Shown: positions 6,510 to 13,418 of the stretch, in pieces
How positions within the stretch are numbered: the stretch's first letter is position 1
How the letters are laid out: the number at the start of each line of letters is the position of its first letter
Assembly: GCA_964481825.1 (NCBI GenBank)
Contig: CAYZUE010000018.1
Coordinates: forward strand, 1 to 20,738
Length of the DNA: 20,738 bases
Source: CAYZUE01 sp964481825
GTDB taxonomy: Archaea > Hydrothermarchaeota > Hydrothermarchaeia > Hydrothermarchaeales > JALUUU01
Direction of reading: 5' to 3'
Position numbers and translations under genes: made by a program
The notes under the pieces: model-generated
The model's input: only the letters and a program-made list of their open reading frames with translations
The model's database searches: none
Told to the model about the DNA's origin: nothing

Positions 6510-7751
6510 TTAATTAATTACTTGTGATTTTCCCTTAGAAATCCTTCTCACTTCATTCCACATAAAGTCCGCAAGCTTAATATAATCTTTACGTGATAGG
6601 CTGTTTGCCAAATACAGTTTCCCCCCAAGACCGTGACCTTGAAATTTTGATACCCAGTCAGGATGAATCTCTACGAAATTTTCCCCCCAAAACTTATTTC
6701 CAGGATATGCAGTGGCAAGAGAAAGTAAGATTTGATCTGGATTAACTTTCTTTAAAAAATTCAATGTTTCTACAACGCTTTTTTCTTGTTCGCCAGGAAA
6801 ACCAAAAGTTACATAAGCCCTAGTTGATATTCCATATTTTCTAATTTTATCGAAAGCGTTAGCAATAGTAGAAGCACGGATTCTTCGATTTATTCCGTCT
6901 AGTATTTGCTGAGATCCTGTATCGATTCCGATGCATATTAGATTACACCCCGATTTTACGAATGACTTAAGTATGTCTTTATCTATTGCATCTGCTCTAG
7001 TTTCGCAACTCCATTTTAAATCCAACCTCTCTTCCTTAATCAGTTCACAAATCTTTAAACAATGTTTCTTTTCCAAAGTAAAGGTGCTATCCATGAATCG
7101 GATAAGTTTAAAACCTAAATCTGAAATGAGGTTTAATTCATCAATGACATTCTCAGGTGAACGATACCTTACTTGGTTTTTCCAGAATTTAGCGGCAGAG
7201 CAATAGGCGCAAGAATATGGGCAGCCTCTACTAGTTATTAAAGACATAATACCATATTTATTAATGGGAAAGTAATTCCAAGCAGGGAAAGGTACGCTAT
7301 CAAGATCATGTATTAATTCTCTATTCAAAGTTTTAATTATCTTGTTTTTATTCATATAAACAAGACCTTTTATTTTATCTATCTCCTTCCCTTCAAGAAT
7401 CTCTAAAAAAGAATATTCTCCCTCGCCAGTAACAATTATGTCCACCCCTCCCTTTAGAGCTTCTTCATGAGAAAATGTAACATGAGTTCCGCCCATTACG
7501 ATGATTAGATCACTTCGAAATTCTTTAATCTCTTTAACTATTTCCATAGCTCTAGAAAATGATGGAGTAGTTGAACTAATACCAATAATATCTAAATCGT
7601 TCTTAATCTTTGTAATATCAAAGGGTGTTATGTTCTCATCTATGACGCTAATATTGTGTCCTTCGGCTATTCCAGCAAGATACCCTAATCCTAGTGGAAA
7701 TAAATCTTTACCCCTGTAAGAAAATTTAGGGTGAATTAGTAATACTTTCAT
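6510..7751 (-). CDS. Radical SAM enzyme with N-terminal cobalamin-binding-type domain
   Basis: This is a 413-residue radical SAM enzyme of the class with a B12-binding-like N-terminal domain (BchE/class B methyltransferase superfamily); its substrate is not recognisable. The N-terminal domain (about 1-130) starts KVLLIHPKF and contains PLGLGYLAGIAEGHNISVID and VDIIVTGEGEYSF. The classic DxHxxG cobalamin ligand motif is not visible, as in many of this class. The iron-sulfur motif is C177-PYS-C181-AY-C184. GIDTGSQQILDGINRR and the GFPGEQE turn are typical of the radical SAM barrel. Its ATG overlaps the stop of the upstream aminotransferase-fold gene (ATGA), so the two are translationally coupled and may act on one pathway. 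Possible roles include C-methylation or another radical rearrangement of a lipid, cofactor or natural product. Confidence 0.88.
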   Translation of the reverse strand: MKVLLIHPKFSYRGKDLFPLGLGYLAGIAEGHNISVIDENITPFDITKIKNDLDIIGISSTTPSFSRAMEIVKEIKEFRSDLIIVMGGTHVTFSHEEALKGGVDIIVTGEGEYSFLEILEGKEIDKIKGLVYMNKNKIIKTLNRELIHDLDSVPFPAWNYFPINKYGIMSLITSRGCPYSCAYCSAAKFWKNQVRYRSPENVIDELNLISDLGFKLIRFMDSTFTLEKKHCLKICELIKEERLDLKWSCETRADAIDKDILKSFVKSGCNLICIGIDTGSQQILDGINRRIRASTIANAFDKIRKYGISTRAYVTFGFPGEQEKSVVETLNFLKKVNPDQILLSLATAYPGNKFWGENFVEIHPDWVSKFQGHGLGGKLYLANSLSRKDYIKLADFMWNEVRRISKGKSQVIN

Positions 7752-8869
7752 ATGGACTTCTCCAAAACCAAAAGTAATTTCTCCACCTCTGATAGAGTAT
7801 TATAAAAATGCGGACTTATTCTAACTCCGTTCCTAACAGAAATAGCAATAGATTGCTTTAGAAGCATTTTCTCAACTCTTTCAGGATGGTTAATGTTAAG
7901 GTTGATAATGCCACTTCGATTTTCGGGAGATAGTGGAGTATTAATATCAATTCCTAGTTCTTCGGAACCTTCGATTATGCGATCATTCAGAGCCCATATT
8001 TGTTTTTTTATATTTTTTAGTCCAACTTCCAGCAGTAGGTTTAATGATTCAACCATAGCTGCAAATCCTGGAAAGTTGCGATGTCCATGCTCAAACCGGC
8101 GAGCGTTATCTGAAAGATTAAGTTGACGGTAAAGGAGATTATAAACTTCTTTATCCGATCTATATCCCACAACCGAAGGAATAATTTTTTCTAAACGCTC
8201 TTTTTTTATGTACATGAAGCCTACACTCATCGGAGATAGAAGCCACTTATATCCGCCTGTTGAAAGAAAATCAATTCTTTCTTTTTTAACGTCAAATGGC
8301 ATTGAACCTACTGATTGGATCCCGTCAACTAATACCATTGCACCATTTTCGTGTGCGATGTCTGATAGACTACGCAAATCAGTTTTGAATCCATTAGAGA
8401 ACTGGACATGTGAAAGTACCACCAACTTTGTTCTTTTATCAATTACATTAATGTATTCTTCGAGAGGAAGAGCCCCATTAATATTTTTTACTATTCGCAG
8501 ATCAATATGGTGTCGTTGTGAAATATTCTGAGATGTAAATAAACTTGAGGGGAATTCTAAGTCTGTAGTTACAATATTATCTTGTTTTTCCCAATTTATA
8601 CCATTAGCAATAATTCCAAGTCCTTCAGATGTGTTACAAGTAAGGGCTATCTCCCCTTCATTTCCAGAAATAAATTTTGCAATAACGTTTCTAACTTCTC
8701 CTAGTACATCATCCCAGGTTTGCCAATGAAGATTTCCAAATAGTTTTTGCTCATTAAAATTGTTGACAGCACGGAGAGAGCGTAACGGTAAAGGCCCAAC
8801 AGCAGCATGGTCAAAATACAGAAACTTTTCAGAAACGGGGAATTCCCTTCTAAATTTATCTAAATTCAT
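7748..8869 (-). CDS. PLP-dependent aminotransferase class V-fold enzyme
   Basis: This 373-residue protein belongs to the class V aminotransferase / cysteine desulfurase fold. The N-terminal YFDHAAVGPLP, the pyridoxal-phosphate site STGGYKWLL with Schiff-base Lys208, the VDGIQSVG strand, and C-terminal SVRNGVRISPHFYNT are typical. A cysteine desulfurase of the SufS type needs a catalytic Cys in the C-terminal loop. None is present there: the only cysteine is near residue 80, in LTCNTSEG. It is therefore more likely a transaminase, epimerase or lyase than a sulfur donor. It is the first gene of a pair with the radical SAM enzyme, overlapping by ATGA. A TATA-like box 26 nt before the ATG suggests a leaderless transcript. 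The substrate is unknown. Confidence 0.88.
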   Translation of the reverse strand: MNLDKFRREFPVSEKFLYFDHAAVGPLPLRSLRAVNNFNEQKLFGNLHWQTWDDVLGEVRNVIAKFISGNEGEIALTCNTSEGLGIIANGINWEKQDNIVTTDLEFPSSLFTSQNISQRHHIDLRIVKNINGALPLEEYINVIDKRTKLVVLSHVQFSNGFKTDLRSLSDIAHENGAMVLVDGIQSVGSMPFDVKKERIDFLSTGGYKWLLSPMSVGFMYIKKERLEKIIPSVVGYRSDKEVYNLLYRQLNLSDNARRFEHGHRNFPGFAAMVESLNLLLEVGLKNIKKQIWALNDRIIEGSEELGIDINTPLSPENRSGIINLNINHPERVEKMLLKQSIAISVRNGVRISPHFYNTLSEVEKLLLVLEKSI

Positions 8870-8892
8870 TATTTAATAATTAAAATTTTGCA

Positions 8893-8900
8893 AATAAAAT
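8893..8900 (-). promoter_or_regulatory. Candidate TATA box of the aminotransferase/radical SAM operon
   Basis: On the minus strand ATTTTATT is centred about 27 nt before the ATG at 8869, consistent with leaderless initiation. Confidence 0.45.
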
Positions 8901-8901
8901 G

Positions 8902-8923
8902 TTTTCTCTCTCCCCCACCCCCC
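8902..8923 (+). other. Pyrimidine/C-rich tract between divergent promoters
   Basis: This 22-nt run of only C and T apart from one A ends in C5-A-C6. It lies between the two divergent TATA boxes and contrasts with the AT-rich surroundings. It may be an operator or a structural element; no function is established. Confidence 0.5.
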
Positions 8924-8930
8924 ATAAGAA

Positions 8931-8938
8931 TTTTAAAT
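8931..8938 (+). promoter_or_regulatory. Candidate TATA box of the deaminase-dph6 operon
   Basis: TTTTAAAT is centred 26 nt before the ATG at 8960, indicating a leaderless transcript. No Shine-Dalgarno site is present. Confidence 0.55.
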
Positions 8939-8959
8939 CCAAGGCCCTAACTATATACA

Positions 8960-10246
8960 ATGATTCTAAAAAATTGCTCCTGGGTTTTAACCCAAAATCC
9001 AAATCGAGATATTATGAATAACGTAGATATTTGTATAGAAGATAATAAAATCGTAGATATTGGAATTGATCTAGGGAAAAATGATGACGTAATTGACTGC
9101 TCAGATAAAGCGATTCTTCCAGGCTTAATAAATTCCCACACTCATGTGGCTATGACCCTTTTCCGAGGGTTTGCAGACGACATGCTTCTTCAAGACTGGC
9201 TTCAAAATAAAATATGGCCTCTAGAATCAAAGCTTACAGAAGAATATGTTTATCAAGGAACATTGCTAGGAGTATTAGAGCTCATTAAATCTGGAACTAC
9301 TACTTTTAATGACATGTACTTTTTTGGAAGGGGTGTTAAAAATGCTGTTGAAGAGGGAGGCATTAGAGCCTTCTTCTCCCAAGGTGTTCTTGATAATCCT
9401 ACTGCAGAATTTCAAAATGCTGATCAAGCATTTAAACTGTTTAAAAGCCTATTAAAGGAAAAAACAGAGCTTTTTACCCCAACCATTGGAACTCATTCTC
9501 CCTATACTTGCAACAAAGAAACTTTATTAAAGGCGAAGGAAATCGCAAAAAAAAATAAAAGTATGATCCATATACATGCCTCAGAAACTAGGAAAGAAGT
9601 CTACGATTCAATTAAAGTAACTGGTAAAAGACCTATTGAATACTTACAAGATATTGAATTTTTAGGAAAAGAGGTTCTAGTGGCTCATGCAGGATGGACA
9701 ACAAAAGGTGAAGTATTACTCATGGGAAATAGTGGTGTAAAAATCGCTCATTGTCCTGTATCCAATATGAAACTGGCAGTAGGGGCTGTAGCACCCTTGC
9801 CAGAAATGTTCAATAACCACGTTACTGTTTCTCTTGGTACAGACAGTGCAGCATCAAATAATAATTTAGATATTTTTGAAACCATGAAGGTTGCAACATT
9901 ACTGCAAAAAATGCATCGGTGGGATGCAAGAATCTTACCTGCACAAAAAGCGTTAGACATGGCAACTATTGAAGGCGCTAAATCCTTAGGAATGCATAAA
10001 AGTATAGGTTCAATTGAAGTGGATAAAAACGCAGATTTAATAATCTTAGACGTAAAGAAACCACATTTATATCCGGTTCACAACATTCTATCAAATATTG
10101 TGTATTCTGCTAATGGAAACGATGTTTGGGGTACAATAGTGAATGGAGAAATAATAATGAAAAATCGCATAATAACAAGATTAAGAGAAGATGATGTGCT
10201 AGAAAAAGCTTCAACAGCCGCCTATAAACTATCCGAGGAATTATGA
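8960..10246 (+). CDS. mtaD: 5'-methylthioadenosine / S-adenosylhomocysteine / 5'-deoxyadenosine deaminase
   Basis: This is a zinc-dependent amidohydrolase of the MtaD/DadD family. It deaminates adenosine-type by-products of S-adenosylmethionine reactions to their inosine forms, so they do not inhibit SAM enzymes and can be salvaged. The 428-residue length fits. Metal and catalytic motifs appear in order: H60-T-H62 in PGLINSHTHV, GTHSPYTC, HIHASET, VAHAGW and GTDSAASNN, followed by the small beta-sandwich C-terminal part (KNADLIILDVKKPHLYPVHN). In methanogens the same family acts mainly as 5'-deoxyadenosine deaminase (DadD), so substrate preference cannot be read from sequence. A guanine deaminase or chlorohydrolase is less likely. 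The stop overlaps the dph6 start by ATGA. A TATA box 26 nt upstream indicates a leaderless transcript. Confidence 0.92.
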   Translation: MILKNCSWVLTQNPNRDIMNNVDICIEDNKIVDIGIDLGKNDDVIDCSDKAILPGLINSHTHVAMTLFRGFADDMLLQDWLQNKIWPLESKLTEEYVYQGTLLGVLELIKSGTTTFNDMYFFGRGVKNAVEEGGIRAFFSQGVLDNPTAEFQNADQAFKLFKSLLKEKTELFTPTIGTHSPYTCNKETLLKAKEIAKKNKSMIHIHASETRKEVYDSIKVTGKRPIEYLQDIEFLGKEVLVAHAGWTTKGEVLLMGNSGVKIAHCPVSNMKLAVGAVAPLPEMFNNHVTVSLGTDSAASNNNLDIFETMKVATLLQKMHRWDARILPAQKALDMATIEGAKSLGMHKSIGSIEVDKNADLIILDVKKPHLYPVHNILSNIVYSANGNDVWGTIVNGEIIMKNRIITRLREDDVLEKASTAAYKLSEEL

Positions 10247-10917
10247 AAGTTGCAGTTTTAACATCTGGAGGGAAAGACTCCCTATTTTCAGCATATATAC
10301 TGGCATCTCAAGGGTTTGAAATAAGATATATGATTAGCATAGATCCAGAAAATCCAGAAAGTTACATGTTTCATTATCCTAATGTACGTTTTGTAAAAGA
10401 TCAGTGTAACAATATGAACATACAATTAGTAACAAAGAAAACAAAAGGGCATAAGCAAACAGAAATTATGGACTTAAAAAGTGCGATAAATTCGGTGAAA
10501 AATGAGATTGACGGGGTGGTTAGTGGCGCAGTATCTTCTGAGTATCAAAAACAGCGTATTGATATGACTTGTGAAGAACTAGGACTTATATCATTTTCGC
10601 CAATTTGGCATAAGAATCCTGAATGTCTATTAAGAGAAATGGTGAATGCCGGATTTAAGATAGTTATTACATCTATAGCAGCAGAGGGATTAGGGAGCAA
10701 TTGGTTAGGAAAAATAATTGATGAAAGATGCATTACAGATTTATTAGATTTAAAGAGAAAATATGGAATTCATATAAATGGAGAGGGAGGAGAATATGAA
10801 ACATTTATATTGGATATGCCCCTTTTCAAGAAACCATTGGAAATTGGTACCGCCAATATAAAGTGGGATGGAATATCAGGGATATATGATATACATAATT
10901 TAAATATAGTTAAATGA
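10243..10917 (+). CDS. dph6: Diphthine--ammonia ligase Dph6
   Basis: Dph6 performs the last step of diphthamide synthesis, the ATP-dependent amidation of diphthine on the modified histidine of EF2. The 224-residue protein has the N-type ATP-pyrophosphatase loop SGGKDS (residues 8-13), the GAVSSEYQKQR segment, and the diagnostic GEGGEYETFILDMP near the C-terminus. Length matches archaeal forms without the extra domains of the yeast protein. Its ATG lies inside the stop of the deaminase gene, so translation is coupled. The target, EF2 with a DAIHRG tip, is encoded at 15793-17961. The other diphthamide genes (dph2, dph5) are not in the window. Confidence 0.95.
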   Translation: MKVAVLTSGGKDSLFSAYILASQGFEIRYMISIDPENPESYMFHYPNVRFVKDQCNNMNIQLVTKKTKGHKQTEIMDLKSAINSVKNEIDGVVSGAVSSEYQKQRIDMTCEELGLISFSPIWHKNPECLLREMVNAGFKIVITSIAAEGLGSNWLGKIIDERCITDLLDLKRKYGIHINGEGGEYETFILDMPLFKKPLEIGTANIKWDGISGIYDIHNLNIVK

Positions 10918-10920
10918 ACT

Positions 10921-11529
10921 CTAAACCTTTTTTAACTCAATTCTTAAATTACATTTTTCAATGTTTGTTCTAACTATTAAGTCATTTTTATCAGAAGATA
11001 CCTTGGAGAAATAGACTGTATATCGAGTCTTTCCTACAATCTCTAAATATTCATTCCGCTTCTTAATCTCAATATTCTTCATTGATACAACACCAGGCAT
11101 TTTAACACAAATGATCTTTTTGTGCGGTTTATCTACAACTTCAGTATCCGCTTCTTTAAATTCGAGAGGAAGATTAGAAGATACCATTAAATCTCTAATA
11201 AAATTGGGTATAGGAACTTCATTGTCTGCCATTTTACTCTTAAACTCTTCAATATCTCCACTTTTTATAATTGGTTCACCATCGCGCAGTTCAAGTGAGA
11301 AAAACATGCCTTTTGGAGATCTATTACCATCTGCCATAGTCTCAGTTATTTCATTTAAAATATCGGCTTTATTATTAAATATATCTTCAATAAGCCTACT
11401 AATTTCCCCTTTAACTTTACTTTGATTAGAAGATTCTGATAATTCACTAAGATTAGTATTGCATGATTCACATTTAACTGAACGATGATTTGCCTTATTC
11501 CCACAGGTTGGACAGTAATTAATCTTCAT
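10921..11529 (-). CDS. Zinc-ribbon protein with Hsp20/CS-like domain
   Basis: This 202-residue protein is of unknown specific function. The N-terminus is a zinc ribbon with CxxC pairs C6/C9 and C20/C23. A polar, low-complexity middle follows. The C-terminal ~90 residues (from about KPHKKIICVKMPGV) look like an Hsp20/alpha-crystallin-type beta-sandwich, with alternating hydrophobic strands and an LRIELKKV end. A chaperone or scaffold role on translation or transcription complexes is plausible, given that it follows the rpoD operon. The evidence is only fold resemblance. Its stop is three bases from the convergent dph6 stop. The ATG has no strong Shine-Dalgarno site, and a TTTAATTT about 34 nt upstream may be its TATA box. 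Confidence 0.7.
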   Translation of the reverse strand: MKINYCPTCGNKANHRSVKCESCNTNLSELSESSNQSKVKGEISRLIEDIFNNKADILNEITETMADGNRSPKGMFFSLELRDGEPIIKSGDIEEFKSKMADNEVPIPNFIRDLMVSSNLPLEFKEADTEVVDKPHKKIICVKMPGVVSMKNIEIKKRNEYLEIVGKTRYTVYFSKVSSDKNDLIVRTNIEKCNLRIELKKV

Positions 11530-11559
11530 TATTATATAATTACTATTTTGTAACGAAAT

Positions 11560-11567
11560 AAATTAAA
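11560..11567 (-). promoter_or_regulatory. Possible TATA box of the zinc-ribbon/Hsp20-like gene
   Basis: On the minus strand TTTAATTT would start transcription near 11537, about eight nt before the ATG. The 148-bp spacer has several AT-rich alternatives and nothing else recognisable. Confidence 0.3.
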
Positions 11568-11668
11568 CATGCATTTTTATCATATGAAAATAAGGAATGA
11601 ACATCTTGATGGAGTAATTGATATAATCTATGAAAACATGACTATAGTTAATTTATTTTAATGAAATT

Positions 11669-11673
11669 AAAAA
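11669..11673 (-). terminator. T5 after tRNA-Leu, end of the rps13-rpoD operon
   Basis: Five T residues on the minus strand begin four nt after the tRNA 3' end. This is a short but well-placed archaeal terminator. Confidence 0.45.
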
Positions 11674-11677
11674 GTAT

Positions 11678-11760
11678 GCGGGAGAAGGGATTCGAACCCT
11701 CGAACGAACTAATCGACAAGGCCCTCAACCTTGCGCCTTTGACCACTTGGCTACCCCCGC
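11678..11760 (-). tRNA. tRNA-Leu (anticodon GAG)
   Basis: This 83-nt class II tRNA folds completely. Acceptor GCGGGGG pairs with CTCCCGC. There is a D arm, and an anticodon stem CAAGG/CCTTG with loop TTGAGGG giving anticodon GAG (11724-11726). A long variable arm and a T arm GAGGG-TTCGAAT-CCCTT follow. It reads CUC and CUU codons. There is no intron, and CCA is not encoded. The 5' end is only four nt from the rpoD stop codon, so it is almost certainly cotranscribed with rps13-rps4-rps11-rpoD and cut out by tRNA 5' processing. Confidence 0.95.
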
Positions 11761-11764
11761 AGAT

Positions 11765-12535
11765 TTACAATAACTCAGCTAGTACCTTTGACTTAGTCTG
11801 AATAATATCGCAGGACTTATTAAACATTTCTTCTGGTGTGAGAGCGCCTGTAGATTCAACTCGGAAAATAAATTTATTATTATTACCTTTGACTTTAATT
11901 GCTTTATATTCACAGACATCTATACAAGAATTACACAAAATACAATCATACTCTTTAACTGTGATTTTCCCTCTGGAGAGCTTAAATACATTAGTTGGAC
12001 ATGTTTTTATACATGCTTCACACGCGTTGCATTCTTTAGTGATTTTAACTTGAGGATAATACCTATATGATGCTATACCTGGTTGCCATTTTGCATGAGT
12101 TACTCCTTTACCTAGGACTGCATTTGCCTCAAGCTGAATTTCTTGCCCCTTACCTAATTTAAGTATTGGAATTCCTTTTTTTGGCATAAGTTTTGCATCT
12201 TCAGATATTAGATCATCAGAATATACAATACCGGGACCTACCTTTGAAAGTGAAAGAGTTAACGAACAACTTGGACAACCTTTACCCTTACATCCACAAT
12301 CTTCCTTAAAATTAAAGATTTCTAAATCTGTTTTTATTGGAACCATCCCTAACCGATGGGATAAAATCTCATCGAAAAAGGATGAACTATTTTTCTTAAA
12401 TGAAACCTCTTCAATAGCCAATGTTGGAACCTCTGAAATAATTGTCCGCCTAAGAGCATTTGCTATACTTACGTCGACATCATCAAGAATAAACACTATT
12501 GAATTACTGTCTTTTTTAACCATCTCAATCTTCAA
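11765..12535 (-). CDS. rpoD: DNA-directed RNA polymerase subunit D (Rpo3) with ferredoxin-like domain
   Basis: Subunit D is the archaeal counterpart of bacterial alpha / eukaryotic Rpb3 and nucleates polymerase assembly with subunit L. The 256-residue protein has the dimerisation core split around a ferredoxin-like insertion. Two full sets of cluster cysteines are visible: C169, C172, C175, C179, and C198, C201, C204, C208. This suggests two [4Fe-4S] clusters, whereas other archaea keep one or none. A further cysteine-rich segment (CGCKGKGCPSC, near residue 80) is typical of the core. The start is TTG, supported by AGGAGGG ending seven nt upstream inside rps11; the next ATG (codon 5) would be too far. 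It follows rps11 by two nt and is followed by tRNA-Leu. Confidence 0.96.
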   Translation of the reverse strand: MKIEMVKKDSNSIVFILDDVDVSIANALRRTIISEVPTLAIEEVSFKKNSSSFFDEILSHRLGMVPIKTDLEIFNFKEDCGCKGKGCPSCSLTLSLSKVGPGIVYSDDLISEDAKLMPKKGIPILKLGKGQEIQLEANAVLGKGVTHAKWQPGIASYRYYPQVKITKECNACEACIKTCPTNVFKLSRGKITVKEYDCILCNSCIDVCEYKAIKVKGNNNKFIFRVESTGALTPEEMFNKSCDIIQTKSKVLAELL

Positions 12536-12537
12536 AA

Positions 12538-12933
12538 TTAGACCCTCCTACCTCTTCTACCACCTGGAGCTTTAGTCCCATCATGTGGAATTGGTGTAAC
12601 ATCTTGAATACGGCCAATTTTAAGACCTGTTCTTGACAAAGCTCTAATTGCTGGCTGAGCTCCTTGACCTGGGGATTTTGGACCTCTTCCTCCAGGAGCT
12701 TTAACTCGGATATGAACTCCCACAATACCTTTATCCATAGCTTCTTCTGCGGCCCTCATTGCCGCCTGCATTGCAGCATATGGCGAACTCTCTTCCCTAT
12801 CCGACTTTACAGTTCTACCTCCAGACCATCGGGAGATAGTTTCTGCGCCTGTTAAGTCCGTAATAGTAATTATTGTATTATTAAAAGAAGAATAAATGTG
12901 TGCTAATGCCCATCTGCCTGGTTCTTTAGTCAA
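12538..12933 (-). CDS. rps11: Small ribosomal subunit protein uS11
   Basis: uS11 lies at the platform of the 30S subunit near the mRNA exit. The 131 residues are family-typical: WALAHIYSSFNNTIITITDLTG, the SSPYAAMQAA segment, and the basic C-terminus KAPGGRRGRRV. The start codon is TTG, supported by GGAGGT at 12941-12946 with seven nt spacing. There is no ATG nearby that would keep the conserved N-terminus. It is in the operon rps13-rps4-rps11-rpoD, the common archaeal order. Confidence 0.97.
   Translation of the reverse strand: MTKEPGRWALAHIYSSFNNTIITITDLTGAETISRWSGGRTVKSDREESSPYAAMQAAMRAAEEAMDKGIVGVHIRVKAPGGRGPKSPGQGAQPAIRALSRTGLKIGRIQDVTPIPHDGTKAPGGRRGRRV
12543..12549 (-). promoter_or_regulatory. 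Shine-Dalgarno site deciding the TTG start of rpoD
   Basis: AGGAGGG on the minus strand lies inside the end of rps11, seven nt before TTG 12535. This spacing favours TTG over the ATG twelve bases further on. Confidence 0.7.
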
Positions 12934-12940
12934 ATTACTT

Positions 12941-12946
12941 ACCTCC
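12941..12946 (-). promoter_or_regulatory. Shine-Dalgarno site deciding the TTG start of rps11
   Basis: GGAGGT on the minus strand abuts the rps4 stop codon and is seven nt before TTG 12933. Confidence 0.75.
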
Positions 12947-13414
12947 CTAAATTACTTTGATTGAATCCTCTTCTATAGCTTTAACCATATAACTTGGAGC
13001 AGTTACCTTTCCACCATTTACAGTAACGTGTCCATGAACAATTAATTGTCTAGAATGCTTTAAAGTGTTAGCAAAACCTTTTTTATAAACAATAGTCTGC
13101 AACCTCCTATCAAGTATGTTTTCGATTTTCAAAGCTAATATATTATCTAAGTTTCCACCTTCTTTCAATAATCTATTTTTTAACATGCTTTCGAAAATCT
13201 GTTTCTCTGCGTTTTCAGCAAAGTTAGATCCCAAGACTAATAATTTTCTAGCCTGCCTATGATAGTTTCTTAAAATAGTGTCTGCTCTCCAAAGCTCTCT
13301 TTTATTTCTTAAACCATACTCCTTTACAATTTTTTTCTCTTCTTGAAGTTTGGTTGCAGCCCAAGGATGCTTCGGAGTCCTATATTTTTTCTTGCTCTTT
13401 CTAGGGGTTCCCAT
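12947..13414 (-). CDS. rps4: Small ribosomal subunit protein uS4
   Basis: uS4 is a primary 16S rRNA binder of the small subunit body. The sequence begins MGTPRKSKKKYRTPKHPW, as archaeal uS4 does, and ends with an S4 RNA-binding domain (RQLIVHGHVTVNGGKVTAPSYMV). Two ATGs are adjacent (13417 and 13414). The second is chosen because homologues start Met-Gly and a GTGAT site has better spacing to it; the difference is one residue. It overlaps closely with rps13, whose stop is just upstream. In bacteria uS4 represses its own operon through the leader RNA; whether this holds here is unknown. Confidence 0.97.
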   Translation of the reverse strand: MGTPRKSKKKYRTPKHPWAATKLQEEKKIVKEYGLRNKRELWRADTILRNYHRQARKLLVLGSNFAENAEKQIFESMLKNRLLKEGGNLDNILALKIENILDRRLQTIVYKKGFANTLKHSRQLIVHGHVTVNGGKVTAPSYMVKAIEEDSIKVI

Positions 13415-13418
13415 CATA

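Noticed and set aside
7748..8869. Cysteine desulfurase (SufS/NifS) function
   Set aside because: The fold matches, but no cysteine exists in the C-terminal catalytic loop.
8902..8923. Possible G-quadruplex on the minus strand
   Set aside because: Only two long G runs are present, separated by one base; a standard four-run pattern is lacking.
12525..12725. 66-codon open frame on the minus strand overlapping rps11 and the rpoD start
   Set aside because: It is an alternative frame of the well-supported rps11 gene, with no family resemblance and low-complexity composition.
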